From assembly GCA_016716505.1 (NCBI GenBank), contig JADJWF010000001.1, forward strand, positions 558,001 through 622,000: a stretch of 64,000 bases of DNA, given 5' to 3'. Both the position numbers and the translations under genes were made by a program. The notes under the pieces were generated by a model. The model was not told the DNA's origin, did not search any database, and was given only the letters and a program-made list of their open reading frames with translations. Position 1 is the first letter of the stretch, and every line of letters begins with the position of its first letter. Shown one piece after another: positions 1-9,279 of this stretch. The DNA is from Verrucomicrobiota bacterium. Lineage in GTDB: Bacteria; Verrucomicrobiota; Verrucomicrobiia; Limisphaerales; J093.

Positions 1-1
1 A

Positions 2-910
2 AAGCCGCTCGCGCTGACCATCGCCGAGGGGCGGGCGATGATTGAGGCGGCGAAGCGCCACGGGCGGGTCTGCCAGATGGGCGCCCAACGCCTGAGCAGT
101 CCGACCTACCGGGAGGCCACGGACTTTGTGCGCAGCGGCCAGCTCGGCAAGGTGGGTCTGACCCGCGCGTGGGCTTATCTGGACTGGATCAAGCCCATCG
201 GCAATCCGCCGGACGGCCTGCCGCCGGCGCAGCTTGACTACGATCTCTGGCTGGGGCCGGCGCCCAAGCGTCCCTACAACCCGAATCGCTGCCACTTCAA
301 TTTCCGCTGGTTCTGGGATTACGCCGGCGGGTTGATGACCGACTGGGGCGTGCATCTGATCCAGGTGCTGCTTTGGGGGATGGGCGACGCGCCGCCCAAA
401 GCGGTCATGTCCAGCGGCGGCAAGTACGTGCTCGATGACAACTCCGAGACGCCCGACACGCAGATGACCGTGTATGAATTCCCCACCTACACGCTGGTGT
501 GGGAACACAAGGTGGGCATCGGCTTGGGCCTCTACAACCGGCCGTGGGGCATGGCGTTTGTGGGTACCGAAGGCACGCTGGTGATCAACGACAGCGGCTG
601 GGAAATCCTGCGCGAGCCAAGCAAAGACGCACTCGAAGCCAGGAAGTACCCCGGCGGCCGCGATCCGCGTCCGGCGCACGTCCGCAATTTCCTCGACTGC
701 ATGAAGTCGCGCCAGCAGCCGATCGAGAATCTCGAAGTCGGCCATCACGTTTCAACGGTGGCCCACCTCGGCAACATCGCCCTGCGCACCGGTCGGCGGA
801 TCCTTTGGGATCCCGTCCGGGAGGCGGTGGTGGGCGATCCCGCAGCCAATCGCCTGGTCACGGCCAAGTACCGTCGGCCTTGGAAGCTGCCGTATCTGAA
901 GCGGGCTTGA
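2..910 (+). CDS. Gfo/Idh/MocA family oxidoreductase, 5'-truncated by window start
   Basis: The frame is open from base 2, and its first residues KPLALTIAEG match the EKP(L/M) segment that follows the Rossmann fold in this family. The N-terminal NAD(P)-binding fold therefore lies outside the window, and the ATG at 38 is internal. What remains is the C-terminal substrate domain of about 300 residues, rich in Trp and Tyr (WFWDYAGG, DWGVHLIQV). That pattern is common in the many sugar- or inositol-type oxidoreductases of Verrucomicrobia and Planctomycetes. The HxxQ in DWGVHLIQV fits the catalytic His region. The substrate cannot be told. Family assignment is secure; the specific function is not. 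Confidence 0.88.
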   Translation, partial: KPLALTIAEGRAMIEAAKRHGRVCQMGAQRLSSPTYREATDFVRSGQLGKVGLTRAWAYLDWIKPIGNPPDGLPPAQLDYDLWLGPAPKRPYNPNRCHFNFRWFWDYAGGLMTDWGVHLIQVLLWGMGDAPPKAVMSSGGKYVLDDNSETPDTQMTVYEFPTYTLVWEHKVGIGLGLYNRPWGMAFVGTEGTLVINDSGWEILREPSKDALEARKYPGGRDPRPAHVRNFLDCMKSRQQPIENLEVGHHVSTVAHLGNIALRTGRRILWDPVREAVVGDPAANRLVTAKYRRPWKLPYLKRA

Positions 911-1130
911 GCGCCGTCGGATAATGGGCCTCGCGCCCGGATCAGAACCGGCGGGAGCGTCGCGAGGCGGGCGGGCTTCGCCGGGTTCGCCGCGCAACGA
1001 CGCCAGCAGGCCCGAAGTCGAGCGGTCATCCCGGTTTCGCTGCGCTTCGGCGCCGCCGGCCGTAACCTTTACGCAGGTTCCGGCTCCAGTGCGGTGTGCC
1101 GGTGCACAGGAAGGCCGGCGAGCCAAACGC

Positions 1131-1298
1131 ATGATGCTACGATTCTTCATCGGTGCCCTGGTGGGCGGAGTATTGGGGTACGGCATGTACCGCTTCGTGG
1201 GTTGTTCGACCGGGGCGTGTCCGCTGACGGCGAATCCGTGGATCAGCACCGGCTACGGGGTGGTGATGGGCATCCTGTTGGCGGGTGCCGGTCGGTAG
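1131..1298 (+). CDS. DUF6132 family small membrane protein (55 aa)
   Basis: This is a 55-residue protein starting MMLRFFIGALVGG. It has two short hydrophobic segments (about residues 3-22 and 38-54) around a cysteine-containing centre, RFVGCSTGACPLTANPW. This GCxxGxCPxTxNP pattern is what I know as DUF6132. I chose the ATG pair at 1131/1134 because a longer in-frame extension from 924 is low-complexity Gly/Arg/Ala sequence with no family resemblance. It lies about 100 bases upstream of a TolC/RND efflux operon on the same strand. The function is unknown; the paired cysteines suggest a redox or metal role, but that is inference. Confidence 0.7.
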   Translation: MMLRFFIGALVGGVLGYGMYRFVGCSTGACPLTANPWISTGYGVVMGILLAGAGR

Positions 1299-1404
1299 GC
1301 GCTGCATCGCTTTTGTTCCTCCGAGGCCAAAACGTGTGGATTGACGCTTGGCCGAGCCAACCGGACCTTTTCCACACCGCAAACTCGGAAGCTGTCGCTG
1401 AACC

Positions 1405-2718
1405 ATGAAATACCGTTTTGCCCTGCTGACTTTCCTGCTGATCGCCGCGCCACGAGCGGTCTGGGCGGAGGCGTGGACTTTCGAACGCGCGGTGAACCAC
1501 GCCCTGACCAACAGCCCCGATGCCCGCATCGCCGAGCAGCGGATCCGCGTGGCCCGGGCCGGGGTGGACCAGGCCAACGCGGCTCTCTGGCCGACGTTGC
1601 AACTGCAGTCCAGCTACACCCGCACGGACAATCCGATGATGGTGTTCGGCTCGATCCTGAATCAGCGTGCGTTCGGCCAACCGCCCCTGGGGCCGATTGA
1701 CTTCAACGATGTGCCCGACATGGACAACCTGAACGTCCGCGGCACCGCCAGCGTTCCGCTCTACGCGGGCGGCCGGATCAAGACCGGCCGCGCGGGCGCG
1801 CGCGCCAACGCCGAAGCGGCAAGGGCGGAAGCCGAGGCCGTTCGCCAGACGCTTGCCTTTGAGGTGGCGCGGACGTTTCTGGGCGTACTCAAGACCCGGG
1901 AGTTTATTCGCGCCACCGAGGCGGCCGTGGAAGGTTTCGAGAGCAGCCTGGCCATCGCCCGGAAACGCCACCAGGCGGGCACGCTGCTGAAGACCGATCT
2001 GCTGGACGTGGAGGTCCGTCTGGCCCAGGCCCGGGAAGACGCGGTGCGGGCCCGCAACGCGCAGGCCCTGGCGCTGCGGGCATTGAAGAACCTGTTGGGC
2101 CTCGAGGACCCTGATTTCGCGATCGCGGAAACGGCGCCCGACCTGATACCCCCGCCGGAATCAGCGGTGCCACGCCGCCCGGAACTGGAAGCGATCCAGC
2201 ATCGCGAACGCGCGGCGGAGAACGCCGTGCGCGGGGCGAAGAGCGGCTGGCTGCCGACCGTCAGCGCGTTTGGCAGTCTGGACTACGATTACGGCACGCG
2301 AACCGAAAGCGATGGGGGCAGTTACACGGCCGGCGCGTTGCTCCAGTGGAACGTTTTTGACGGCCGCTTGACCCGAGCCCGGGTGGCCGAGGCGCAAGCT
2401 CAGCGGGACACCGTCACCGAGCAGGAACGAAAACTGCGACTCGCCGTCGAGTTCGAAATCGAGCAGGCCCGGCTGAATCTGGCCGAAGCCAACGAGCGGT
2501 TGGCGGTGACCGCGAAGGCCGTCGAGCAGGCCACCGAAAGCGTCACCCTGACCCGCGCCCGATTCGAGCAGGGCCTCGCCCTCGCCACGCAGGTCATTGA
2601 TTCCGAAACCGCGCTGACCGTCGCGCGTGTGCGCCGGGCGGAAGCCGAGGCCGACCAGCGCATTGCGGTGGCGGCCCTGCGGCGCGCCCTCGGTCTGCCG
2701 CAACTGGAACAGCCATGA
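1405..2718 (+). CDS. TolC family outer membrane efflux protein
   Basis: This 437-aa protein has a cleavable signal peptide (MKYRFALLTFLLIAA, predicted cleavage near AVWAEA). Two long Ala/Glu/Arg-rich repeats follow (about residues 22-220 and 235-430), the duplicated helical hairpins of the outer-membrane-factor fold. TolC-type trimers form the outer-membrane duct and periplasmic tunnel of tripartite pumps. Its stop overlaps the start region of the adaptor gene as ATGA at 2715-2718, and the RND permease follows, so the three form one operon. The length is normal for the family. The substrate is unknown. Confidence 0.9.
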   Translation: MKYRFALLTFLLIAAPRAVWAEAWTFERAVNHALTNSPDARIAEQRIRVARAGVDQANAALWPTLQLQSSYTRTDNPMMVFGSILNQRAFGQPPLGPIDFNDVPDMDNLNVRGTASVPLYAGGRIKTGRAGARANAEAARAEAEAVRQTLAFEVARTFLGVLKTREFIRATEAAVEGFESSLAIARKRHQAGTLLKTDLLDVEVRLAQAREDAVRARNAQALALRALKNLLGLEDPDFAIAETAPDLIPPPESAVPRRPELEAIQHRERAAENAVRGAKSGWLPTVSAFGSLDYDYGTRTESDGGSYTAGALLQWNVFDGRLTRARVAEAQAQRDTVTEQERKLRLAVEFEIEQARLNLAEANERLAVTAKAVEQATESVTLTRARFEQGLALATQVIDSETALTVARVRRAEAEADQRIAVAALRRALGLPQLEQP

Positions 2719-2753
2719 CCAACCGGATTCGAATTCCTCACCCAGCCCGAAAC

Positions 2754-3782
2754 ATGAAAGCCAACTTTTTGTCGCCCCTGACCGGTCTGCTGGCGCTGGC
2801 CCTGACGGCCTGCCACAAAGAGCCGGGTCCCACTCCCTCGCGTGAAACCTCATTGCCCCCGGCCAACGTTCGAACGGTGGTGGTCACGGCGGAGACCAGT
2901 GCCGCTGTGGAGGAAGTCATCGGCACCGTGCGCTCGCGCACCCGCGTGGTCGTGGAGGCCAAGGTGAGCGGGCGGATCGAATCGCTCCCCGTCAGCCTCG
3001 GTCAGCGGGTCAAGGCCGGCGACCTCCTGGCGCAGCTCGATGTGCGTGAGATTCAGGCGCGGCTGGACCAGGCCGTGGCGCTGCGCCGGCAGGCGGCGCG
3101 CGACCTCGAGCGGTTCGCCAATCTGCTGAAGCAGGAGGCGGTCACGCAGGCCGAGTACGACGCCGTCGAGGCGCGTTTGCGAGTGGCGGAAGCCTCGGTG
3201 GTGGAGGCCGAGACGATGCTCAGTTACGCCCGGATCGTGGCACCGGCTGATCTGGTGGTCGCGCGCAAGCTGGCGGAAGCCGGCGACCTCGCGACGCCGG
3301 GACGGCCGCTGCTGGAACTCGAAGACCCCGAGGCGTTGCGCCTGGAAGCCGACGTGCCCGAGGCGTTGATCGGGCGCATTCAACTCGGCGACCGCTTGAC
3401 CGTCACCACGGCAAACGTCGGCCAGCCCATCATCGGCACGGTCGTGGAAGTGGCGCCCTCGGCGGATGCCGCCAGCCGCACGTTCCGCGTCAAACTGGAT
3501 TTGCCGCCCGCCTCCGGTCTTCGCGCCGGCCAGTTTGGTCGCGTCGCCGTGCCGCTGGACGCCACGCCCTCCCTCCGGGTGCCCGCGGCGGCCATCGTGG
3601 TGCGGGGACAGATGGAGATTGTATTCGTGGCCACGAACCAGACCGCTCATTTGCGGCTGGTGAAGACGGGCCGCCGTTTCGGCGACCAGGTGGAACTCGT
3701 GTCCGGGGTCAGCCCCGGCGAGCGGGTGGTGGTCGAGAATGCGACCGGTCTGTGCGATGGCCAGGCGTTGGTCTCCCAGTAG
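2754..3782 (+). CDS. RND efflux periplasmic adaptor subunit (HlyD/MFP family lipoprotein)
   Basis: This is a membrane-fusion protein linking an inner-membrane RND permease to the TolC duct. From the ATG at 2754 it begins MKANFLSPLTGLLALALTAC, a lipoprotein signal with lipobox LTAC, so it is probably lipid-anchored. Barrel-sandwich/lipoyl halves flank an alpha-helical hairpin (about residues 95-165), and a beta-barrel with the typical GLRAGQFGRV segment follows. An alternative start at 2715 overlaps the tolC stop (ATGA) and would add 13 residues before the signal peptide. I prefer 2754 because it puts the signal peptide at the N-terminus. The gene ends 6 bases before the permease. Confidence 0.88.
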   Translation: MKANFLSPLTGLLALALTACHKEPGPTPSRETSLPPANVRTVVVTAETSAAVEEVIGTVRSRTRVVVEAKVSGRIESLPVSLGQRVKAGDLLAQLDVREIQARLDQAVALRRQAARDLERFANLLKQEAVTQAEYDAVEARLRVAEASVVEAETMLSYARIVAPADLVVARKLAEAGDLATPGRPLLELEDPEALRLEADVPEALIGRIQLGDRLTVTTANVGQPIIGTVVEVAPSADAASRTFRVKLDLPPASGLRAGQFGRVAVPLDATPSLRVPAAAIVVRGQMEIVFVATNQTAHLRLVKTGRRFGDQVELVSGVSPGERVVVENATGLCDGQALVSQ

Positions 3783-3788
3783 TCAACC

Positions 3789-6700
3789 ATGAGCGATACC
3801 GCTTTGCCTTCCCCGTCCGCCCACGCTTCGCTTGGCCTTGCCGGCAAGGTGGCCCGGGCGTTCATTGACTCGAAGCTCACCCCCCTCATCGTCATCACTT
3901 CCGTGCTGCTGGGCGTGTTCGCGACGCTCATGCTGCCGCGCGAGGAGGAGCCGCAGATCAAGGTGCCGATGGTGGACGTCATGGTCGCCATGCCCGGCGC
4001 CAGCGCCAAGGAGATCGAAGAGCGGGTTACCCGGCCGATGGAGAAGCTGCTGTGGGAAATCCCCGGCGTGGAATATCTCTACTCGACCTCACGCGAGGGC
4101 GAGAGCCTGGTCATCGTGCGCTTCAAGGTCGGCGAAAGCATCGAGCCGAGCCTCGTGAAGCTGAACCAGAAGCTGCAGTCCAATTTCGACCGCATTCCGC
4201 ACGGTGTCACCCAGCCCCTCATCAAGCCCCGGTCCATTGATGACGTGCCAATTCTGGCGCTGACGTTCCACAGCGCGCGCTACGATCACCTCACGTTGCG
4301 CCGGCTGGTCGCCCAGGTGGACGACGCCGTCAAGCAGGTGCCCTTGGTGGCGGAGACGCAGCTCATCGGCGGCGCGCGCCGACAGGTCCGGGTGCTGGTG
4401 GACCCGGCCAAACTGGCCGCGCGCAATCTGAGCCTCGCGGGTCTGGTGCCCATGCTGCAGCAGGCCAATCGCCAGTCCGCCGCCGGCGGTCTCACCGGTA
4501 ACAACCAGGAGATCGTGATCGAGACCGGCGGCTTCCTCACCTCTGCGGAAGAAGTGGCGGAAGTGGTCGTCGGGGTGTTCGGCGGCCGGCCGGTGTATCT
4601 GCGGGACGTGGCGGAGATCGTGGACGGGGCGGAGGAACCGTCGCAGTACGTCTTCTTCGGTCACGGCGCGGCGGCCGAGGCGGCGCCGGCCCCGGCGCGG
4701 GCGGGTGGACCGACCCGCGCCGCCACGGTCGGCGAAGAGGAACCAGCCGTGACGCTCACCGTGGCCAAGCGGCCGGGAGCGAATGCGATTTCGGTCGCCG
4801 GCGAGGTTCTTCGCAAAGTGGACGCCCTGAAAGGCCGGGTCATTCCGGCCGACGTGCAGGTCTCGATCACCCGCCATTACGGCGACACGGCGGCAGAAAA
4901 GTCGAACGAACTCCTCTACCACATGGGGATCGCCGTGGTGAGCGTGATGATCCTGATCTGGATCACCCTGGGATGGCGCGAGGCGGGGATCGTGGGCATC
5001 GCCATCCCGTCCACGCTGGCGCTCACGCTGCTGGTGTTTCTCCTCGAAGGTTTCACGCTCAACCGCATCACCCTCTTCGCCCTGATCTTCTCCATCGGCA
5101 TCCTGGTGGACGATGCCATCGTGGTGGTCGAGAACATCGTCCGGCACTTCCACCTGCCGCAGAACAAGGGCCGCGACTGGTCGGCCATCGCGGTGGAAGC
5201 GGTCAGCGAGGTCGGCAATCCGACCATCCTTGCGACGTTTGCGGTGATCGCCGCGGTGCTGCCGATGGCGTTCGTCGGCGGCTTGATGGGCCCCTACATG
5301 CGGCCCATTCCCATCGGGGCCAGTTCGGCGATGATCTTCTCGCTGCTCATCGCCTTCATCGTCACACCGTGGGCCAGCATCCGCATCCTGCGCTGGGGGC
5401 GGAAGTACTCGTGCCTCACGGAGGGCGCGGCCTGCGTGATTGAAGGGCGGCCGACGGACCTGCCCCCGAGCCCGGGCCCGGCGCCTCATTCGGCGCACCC
5501 GGAGGACGGTTTGACGCGGCTTTACCGGCGGATGATGGGACCGTTGATCGCACGGGCGGGGGCGCGGGCTGCGTTCCTGGTGGGCATCACCGTGTTGCTG
5601 TTGGCGGCGATGGCCACCGTTTATGTCGGATGGGTAAAGGTGAAAATGCTGCCGTTCGACAACAAGAGCGAGTTCCAGGTCATTCTCAACATGCCCGAAG
5701 GCAGCGCCCTGGAACGCACGGCCCAGGCGGCGCGGGAAATCGCTGCCGCCGTGCGGGACGAACCCGAGGTTACCGATTACCAAATCTATGTCGGCACCGC
5801 GGCCCCGTTTAATTTCAACGGGCTGGTACGCCACTACTTCATGCGGCGCGGGGCGCATGTGGCGGACATCCAGGTAAATCTGGTGCCCAAGCACGATCGC
5901 AAGGCCCAAAGCCACGACATCGCCAAGCGCGTCCGGCCCAAAGTTGCCGCCGTCGCGGAGCGTTTCGGTGCGCGGGTGGCGGTGGCCGAGGTGCCGCCGG
6001 GGCCGCCGGTATTGCAGACCCTCGTGGCGGAGATCTACGGCCCCACGGAGGAAAGCCGACTCGCGCTGGCGCAGGAAGTCATCCGCGTCTTCAAGGCGAC
6101 CGAAGGCGTGGTGGACACGGACTGGTACATCGAGGCCGACCAGCCCAAGGCGCGCTTCGTCATCGACAAGGAGAAAGCCGCCCTGCACGGCATCAGCGCC
6201 GAGACCATCGCGCAGACCCTGCGGCTGGCGGTTGGCGGCCTGGCCGTGGATCTCGTCCACAAACCGCGCGAGAAGGAGGACGTGGAACTGGTGCTCGAAC
6301 TGCCCCGGGCCCTGCGTTCCCGACCCGACGACCTGCTCGCCCTCCGCGTCCGGTCCGGCGATGCCAATGCACTCCCGGAGCCCGGCGGGATCGGCGCCCC
6401 GCCTCTCGTTCCCCTTCGTGAACTGGTTCGCATCGAGCACACCGTCACGGACAAAAGCATCTACCACAAGAACCTGATGCCGGTGACCTACGTCATCGGC
6501 GATGTCGCGGGTGTCATCGAAAGCCCCGTGTACGCCATCTTCAAGATGAACGAGCAACTCGCCGCGTTGGACATGACCCGGTTCGGCGGCAGCACGGCGC
6601 GCCTGCAGATTCTCAATGCCACGCAGCCCTTCACCGATGATGAGCCCGCCATGAAGTGGGACGGCGAGTGGCACATTACGATCGAGGTGTTCCGCGACCT

Positions 6701-7193
6701 GGGCCTGGCCTTTGGCGCGGTGCTCATCCTGATCTACGTGCTGATGGTGGGCTGGTTCCGGTCGTTCCTCACCCCGGTCATCGTGATGGTGGCGATTCCC
6801 TTCTCGCTGGTGGGCATCCTCCCCGCTCATGGTGCGTTGAACGCCTTCTTCACCGCCACCTCGATGATCGGCTTCATGGCGGGCGCGGGCATCGTGGTGC
6901 GCAACTCGATCATCCTGGTGGACTTCATCGAGCAGCGGCTCGCGGAAGGGATGCCGATGGCCGAAGCGGTGGTGGACGCCGGGGCGGTGCGCTTCCGGCC
7001 CATGTTGCTGACAGCGCTGGCCGTCGTTGTGGGCGCGGGGGTCATCCTGTTTGACCCCATCTTTCAAGGACTGGCCATCTCCCTGATGGCCGGCGAGGTC
7101 GCGTCGCTCCTCATCAGCCGCATGGCCGTGCCGGTGCTGTACTACATGGCCTATTGCAAGAAGGCGTGCCCGGTCGCCACCACCGCCGGCTGA
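3789..7193 (+). CDS. Efflux RND transporter permease subunit (AcrB/MexB/HAE superfamily)
   Basis: This 1134-aa inner-membrane pump is driven by the proton gradient. A first membrane helix lies near residues 30-50. The TM4 motif GILVDDAIVVVENIVRH carries the proton-relay Asp pair. TM10 has the matching GIVVRNSIILVDFIEQRL. Two large periplasmic loops carry porter domains (EIEERVTRPMEKLLWEIPGV). Two Ala/Pro/Gly-rich stretches stand out: residues ~292-322 in the first periplasmic loop and ~541-574 at the cytoplasmic linker between the two halves. It is the last gene of the efflux operon. The substrate class (drug, metal or lipid) cannot be read from sequence. Confidence 0.93.
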   Translation: MSDTALPSPSAHASLGLAGKVARAFIDSKLTPLIVITSVLLGVFATLMLPREEEPQIKVPMVDVMVAMPGASAKEIEERVTRPMEKLLWEIPGVEYLYSTSREGESLVIVRFKVGESIEPSLVKLNQKLQSNFDRIPHGVTQPLIKPRSIDDVPILALTFHSARYDHLTLRRLVAQVDDAVKQVPLVAETQLIGGARRQVRVLVDPAKLAARNLSLAGLVPMLQQANRQSAAGGLTGNNQEIVIETGGFLTSAEEVAEVVVGVFGGRPVYLRDVAEIVDGAEEPSQYVFFGHGAAAEAAPAPARAGGPTRAATVGEEEPAVTLTVAKRPGANAISVAGEVLRKVDALKGRVIPADVQVSITRHYGDTAAEKSNELLYHMGIAVVSVMILIWITLGWREAGIVGIAIPSTLALTLLVFLLEGFTLNRITLFALIFSIGILVDDAIVVVENIVRHFHLPQNKGRDWSAIAVEAVSEVGNPTILATFAVIAAVLPMAFVGGLMGPYMRPIPIGASSAMIFSLLIAFIVTPWASIRILRWGRKYSCLTEGAACVIEGRPTDLPPSPGPAPHSAHPEDGLTRLYRRMMGPLIARAGARAAFLVGITVLLLAAMATVYVGWVKVKMLPFDNKSEFQVILNMPEGSALERTAQAAREIAAAVRDEPEVTDYQIYVGTAAPFNFNGLVRHYFMRRGAHVADIQVNLVPKHDRKAQSHDIAKRVRPKVAAVAERFGARVAVAEVPPGPPVLQTLVAEIYGPTEESRLALAQEVIRVFKATEGVVDTDWYIEADQPKARFVIDKEKAALHGISAETIAQTLRLAVGGLAVDLVHKPREKEDVELVLELPRALRSRPDDLLALRVRSGDANALPEPGGIGAPPLVPLRELVRIEHTVTDKSIYHKNLMPVTYVIGDVAGVIESPVYAIFKMNEQLAALDMTRFGGSTARLQILNATQPFTDDEPAMKWDGEWHITIEVFRDLGLAFGAVLILIYVLMVGWFRSFLTPVIVMVAIPFSLVGILPAHGALNAFFTATSMIGFMAGAGIVVRNSIILVDFIEQRLAEGMPMAEAVVDAGAVRFRPMLLTALAVVVGAGVILFDPIFQGLAISLMAGEVASLLISRMAVPVLYYMAYCKKACPVATTAG

Positions 7194-7299
7194 GCCCGGT
7201 CTGGCCGCGTCGGCCGCGCAGATCGTGGTAGGGTAAGAGCCGAATCCGGCCGGCGCGACCTGGTCGGCACGGGGGAATGGGAATCGCTTTGAATCGGCG

Positions 7300-9279
7300 G
7301 TGGAATGCGATTTCCTCGGTGGGGTTGCCCTGCGCGACTGGCGCGCCGAAATGAAGTTCCACCAATCTTCGTCGCCACCTTCAAGGACCGGCCCTGGGCC
7401 GGTCGGGATGCCTGCTTCGACTGCCGGAAGCCAAATCCGGCAGCCCGCATCGCGAGTGTGGCGCCTCCGGTTACTGGCGGTGGCGCTGGCACCGCTGTTG
7501 CTCCTGGCCGTCGAGGTTCTGCTTCGGCTGGTCGGGTACGGTTATCCCACCCGGTTTTTCCTTCCGGCGAAAGTCCGGGGCCAAGATGCCTTGGTCAACA
7601 ATCCCCGTTACGGCTGGCGTTTTGGCTCGCCACCCCTGGCACGGGAGCCGGTGGCCTTCACGCTGCCCCGCGCGAAAGCGCCCGGCACCCTTCGGATCTT
7701 CGTCCTCGGCGAATCTGCGGCGATGGGGGATCCCGATGCGCGCTTTGGGCTGTCCCGCATGTTGGAGGCGCTGCTGAACCAGCGGTATCCGCGGCAGCGG
7801 TTCGAGGTGGTGTGTGGCGCGTTCGCGGCCATCAGTTCGCATGTCATGGCCGAAGTCGCCGACGAGTGCGCCCGGCACGCCGGCGACGCATGGGTCATCT
7901 ACGCCGGCAACAATGAGGTGGTCGGTCCGTTCGGGGCCGGGAGTGTCTTTGGTCCGCAGGCGCCACCGCGTCCGCTCATCCGGGCGAGCCTGACGCTCAA
8001 GTCCACGCGGCTGGGGCAGGCTCTCGGCGCATTGTTCGATTGGGCTCGCCCGGGTGCCGCGGCGCCGACCGAGTGGAAGGGCATGGAGACCATGCTGCGC
8101 GAGCAGGTCGGTTCGGAAGATCCTCGAATGCAGCGCGTCTATGGCCATTTCCAGGAAAACCTGCGCGCGATCCTGACGGCGGCGAGGCGCGCCGGCGCGA
8201 AGGTCGTTCTGAGCACCATGGCGACCAACCTGCGCGACTGTCCACCCTTTGCGTCGGCTTGCGGGAAGGAGTTGCCCCCACAGCAGCGGACGGAGTGGGA
8301 GCGCGCCTTCGCGGAAGGTGTGAGCTGCGAGCGGGCGGAGGACTGGGCCGGCGCCGTGCGGGCTTATCTTGAAGCCTCGGCCATGGATGACGGGCACGCA
8401 GAGCTGAATTTTCGGCTGGCCCGTTGTTACCGGCAGCTTCGGCTGCCGGGCGAGGCGGCGGAGCGCTATCGGGCGGCTCGCGATGCCGACCGGCTTCGGT
8501 TTCGTGCCGACAGTAGAATCAACGACATCATCCGGGCACTGGCGAGGGAACACGCCGGGCCGCACCTGCGCCTTCTTGACGCCGAGGCCCTTTTCGCGCG
8601 GCGTGGTCCCGACGGGGTGGCGGGTGGAGAGTACTTCTACGAACATGTTCACCTGACCCCGGTCGGCAACCACCTTTTAGCTCAGGCGATGGCAGAAGAA
8701 CTGATGGCACTGCTGGAATGGGGCCATTCTGTTGGGGCCCCGGAGTCCTCCGCGAACCCGTCGAACCCCGATCCGGCCGCGGGTTGGGCGTCGGCCAGCG
8801 AGTGTTTGCGCTGGCTGGGTTGTACGGGACGCAACCTTCACGACCTGTGGTCGCTGATGCTCGATCGCTGCTCGCGTCCGCCGTTCACGTTGCAGTTGGA
8901 ACACACCAACCACCTCCGCTGGCTCGAAACCCGCCGGGATGCGTATCGTCCGGCGACCAAGCCGGCGCAACTCCGCCAGTCAGTCCGTGACCTAGGCGAA
9001 CTGGTCGCGGCCCGGCCTGAAGATCCGCACCTGCGCTCGAACCTCGCGGCTCACCTTGAACTGGCGGGCGAGAACGTCCGGGCCGAAGCCGAATGGCGGG
9101 AGGCGATTGAACGGCTGCCCAGCTCGTGGCAACTCTGGTTCAACTTGGGCAACTTGCTTGCTGGGGAAGGCCGGAACGAGGAAGCACAACGGTGCTACGC
9201 CCGCTGCCTGGCGCTCAATCCATGGCTGCCGGAGGTAAGGGCCCGCCTCGCGGCGCTCTCACCAAGGCATGGGCGATAA
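7300..9279 (+). CDS. Membrane-anchored SGNH/GDSL-like hydrolase with TPR repeats
   Basis: After one N-terminal membrane segment (LRLLAVALAPLLLLAVEVLLRL) comes an SGNH-type hydrolase pattern. The nucleophile block is VLGESAAMGDP, the Asn block is YAGNNEVVGP, and the His block is YEHVHLTPVGNH. A TPR-like helical insert (about residues 325-395, SCERAEDWAGAVRAYLEAS) sits between the Asn and His blocks. More TPRs close the protein (about residues 560-655). Candidate starts are 7300, 7351 and 7408. A hairpin sits just before 7408, so the start is uncertain. Related TPR/SGNH proteins are common in Verrucomicrobia and Planctomycetes, but their substrate is unknown to me. It is probably a periplasm-facing esterase or acetyl-handling protein; this is inference. 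Confidence 0.72.
   Translation: MECDFLGGVALRDWRAEMKFHQSSSPPSRTGPGPVGMPASTAGSQIRQPASRVWRLRLLAVALAPLLLLAVEVLLRLVGYGYPTRFFLPAKVRGQDALVNNPRYGWRFGSPPLAREPVAFTLPRAKAPGTLRIFVLGESAAMGDPDARFGLSRMLEALLNQRYPRQRFEVVCGAFAAISSHVMAEVADECARHAGDAWVIYAGNNEVVGPFGAGSVFGPQAPPRPLIRASLTLKSTRLGQALGALFDWARPGAAAPTEWKGMETMLREQVGSEDPRMQRVYGHFQENLRAILTAARRAGAKVVLSTMATNLRDCPPFASACGKELPPQQRTEWERAFAEGVSCERAEDWAGAVRAYLEASAMDDGHAELNFRLARCYRQLRLPGEAAERYRAARDADRLRFRADSRINDIIRALAREHAGPHLRLLDAEALFARRGPDGVAGGEYFYEHVHLTPVGNHLLAQAMAEELMALLEWGHSVGAPESSANPSNPDPAAGWASASECLRWLGCTGRNLHDLWSLMLDRCSRPPFTLQLEHTNHLRWLETRRDAYRPATKPAQLRQSVRDLGELVAARPEDPHLRSNLAAHLELAGENVRAEAEWREAIERLPSSWQLWFNLGNLLAGEGRNEEAQRCYARCLALNPWLPEVRARLAALSPRHGR
7386..7404. 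repeat. Near-perfect inverted repeat just before a candidate start codon
   Basis: GACCGGCCC-T-GGGCCGGTC is a 9-base inverted repeat around one central base. It ends 3 bases before the ATG at 7408, one of three possible starts of the following gene. In RNA it would form a tight GC hairpin over the ribosome-binding region of that ATG. It may be a small regulatory hairpin, or a sign that translation starts upstream at 7300 or 7351. Confidence 0.5.

Noticed and set aside
1341..1370. TTGACG before tolC as a promoter
   Set aside because: No acceptable -10 at 16-18 bases.
4089..7067. A 992-residue minus-strand open frame inside the RND permease gene
   Set aside because: His/Arg/Asp-rich antisense shadow; the plus strand encodes a clear RND permease.
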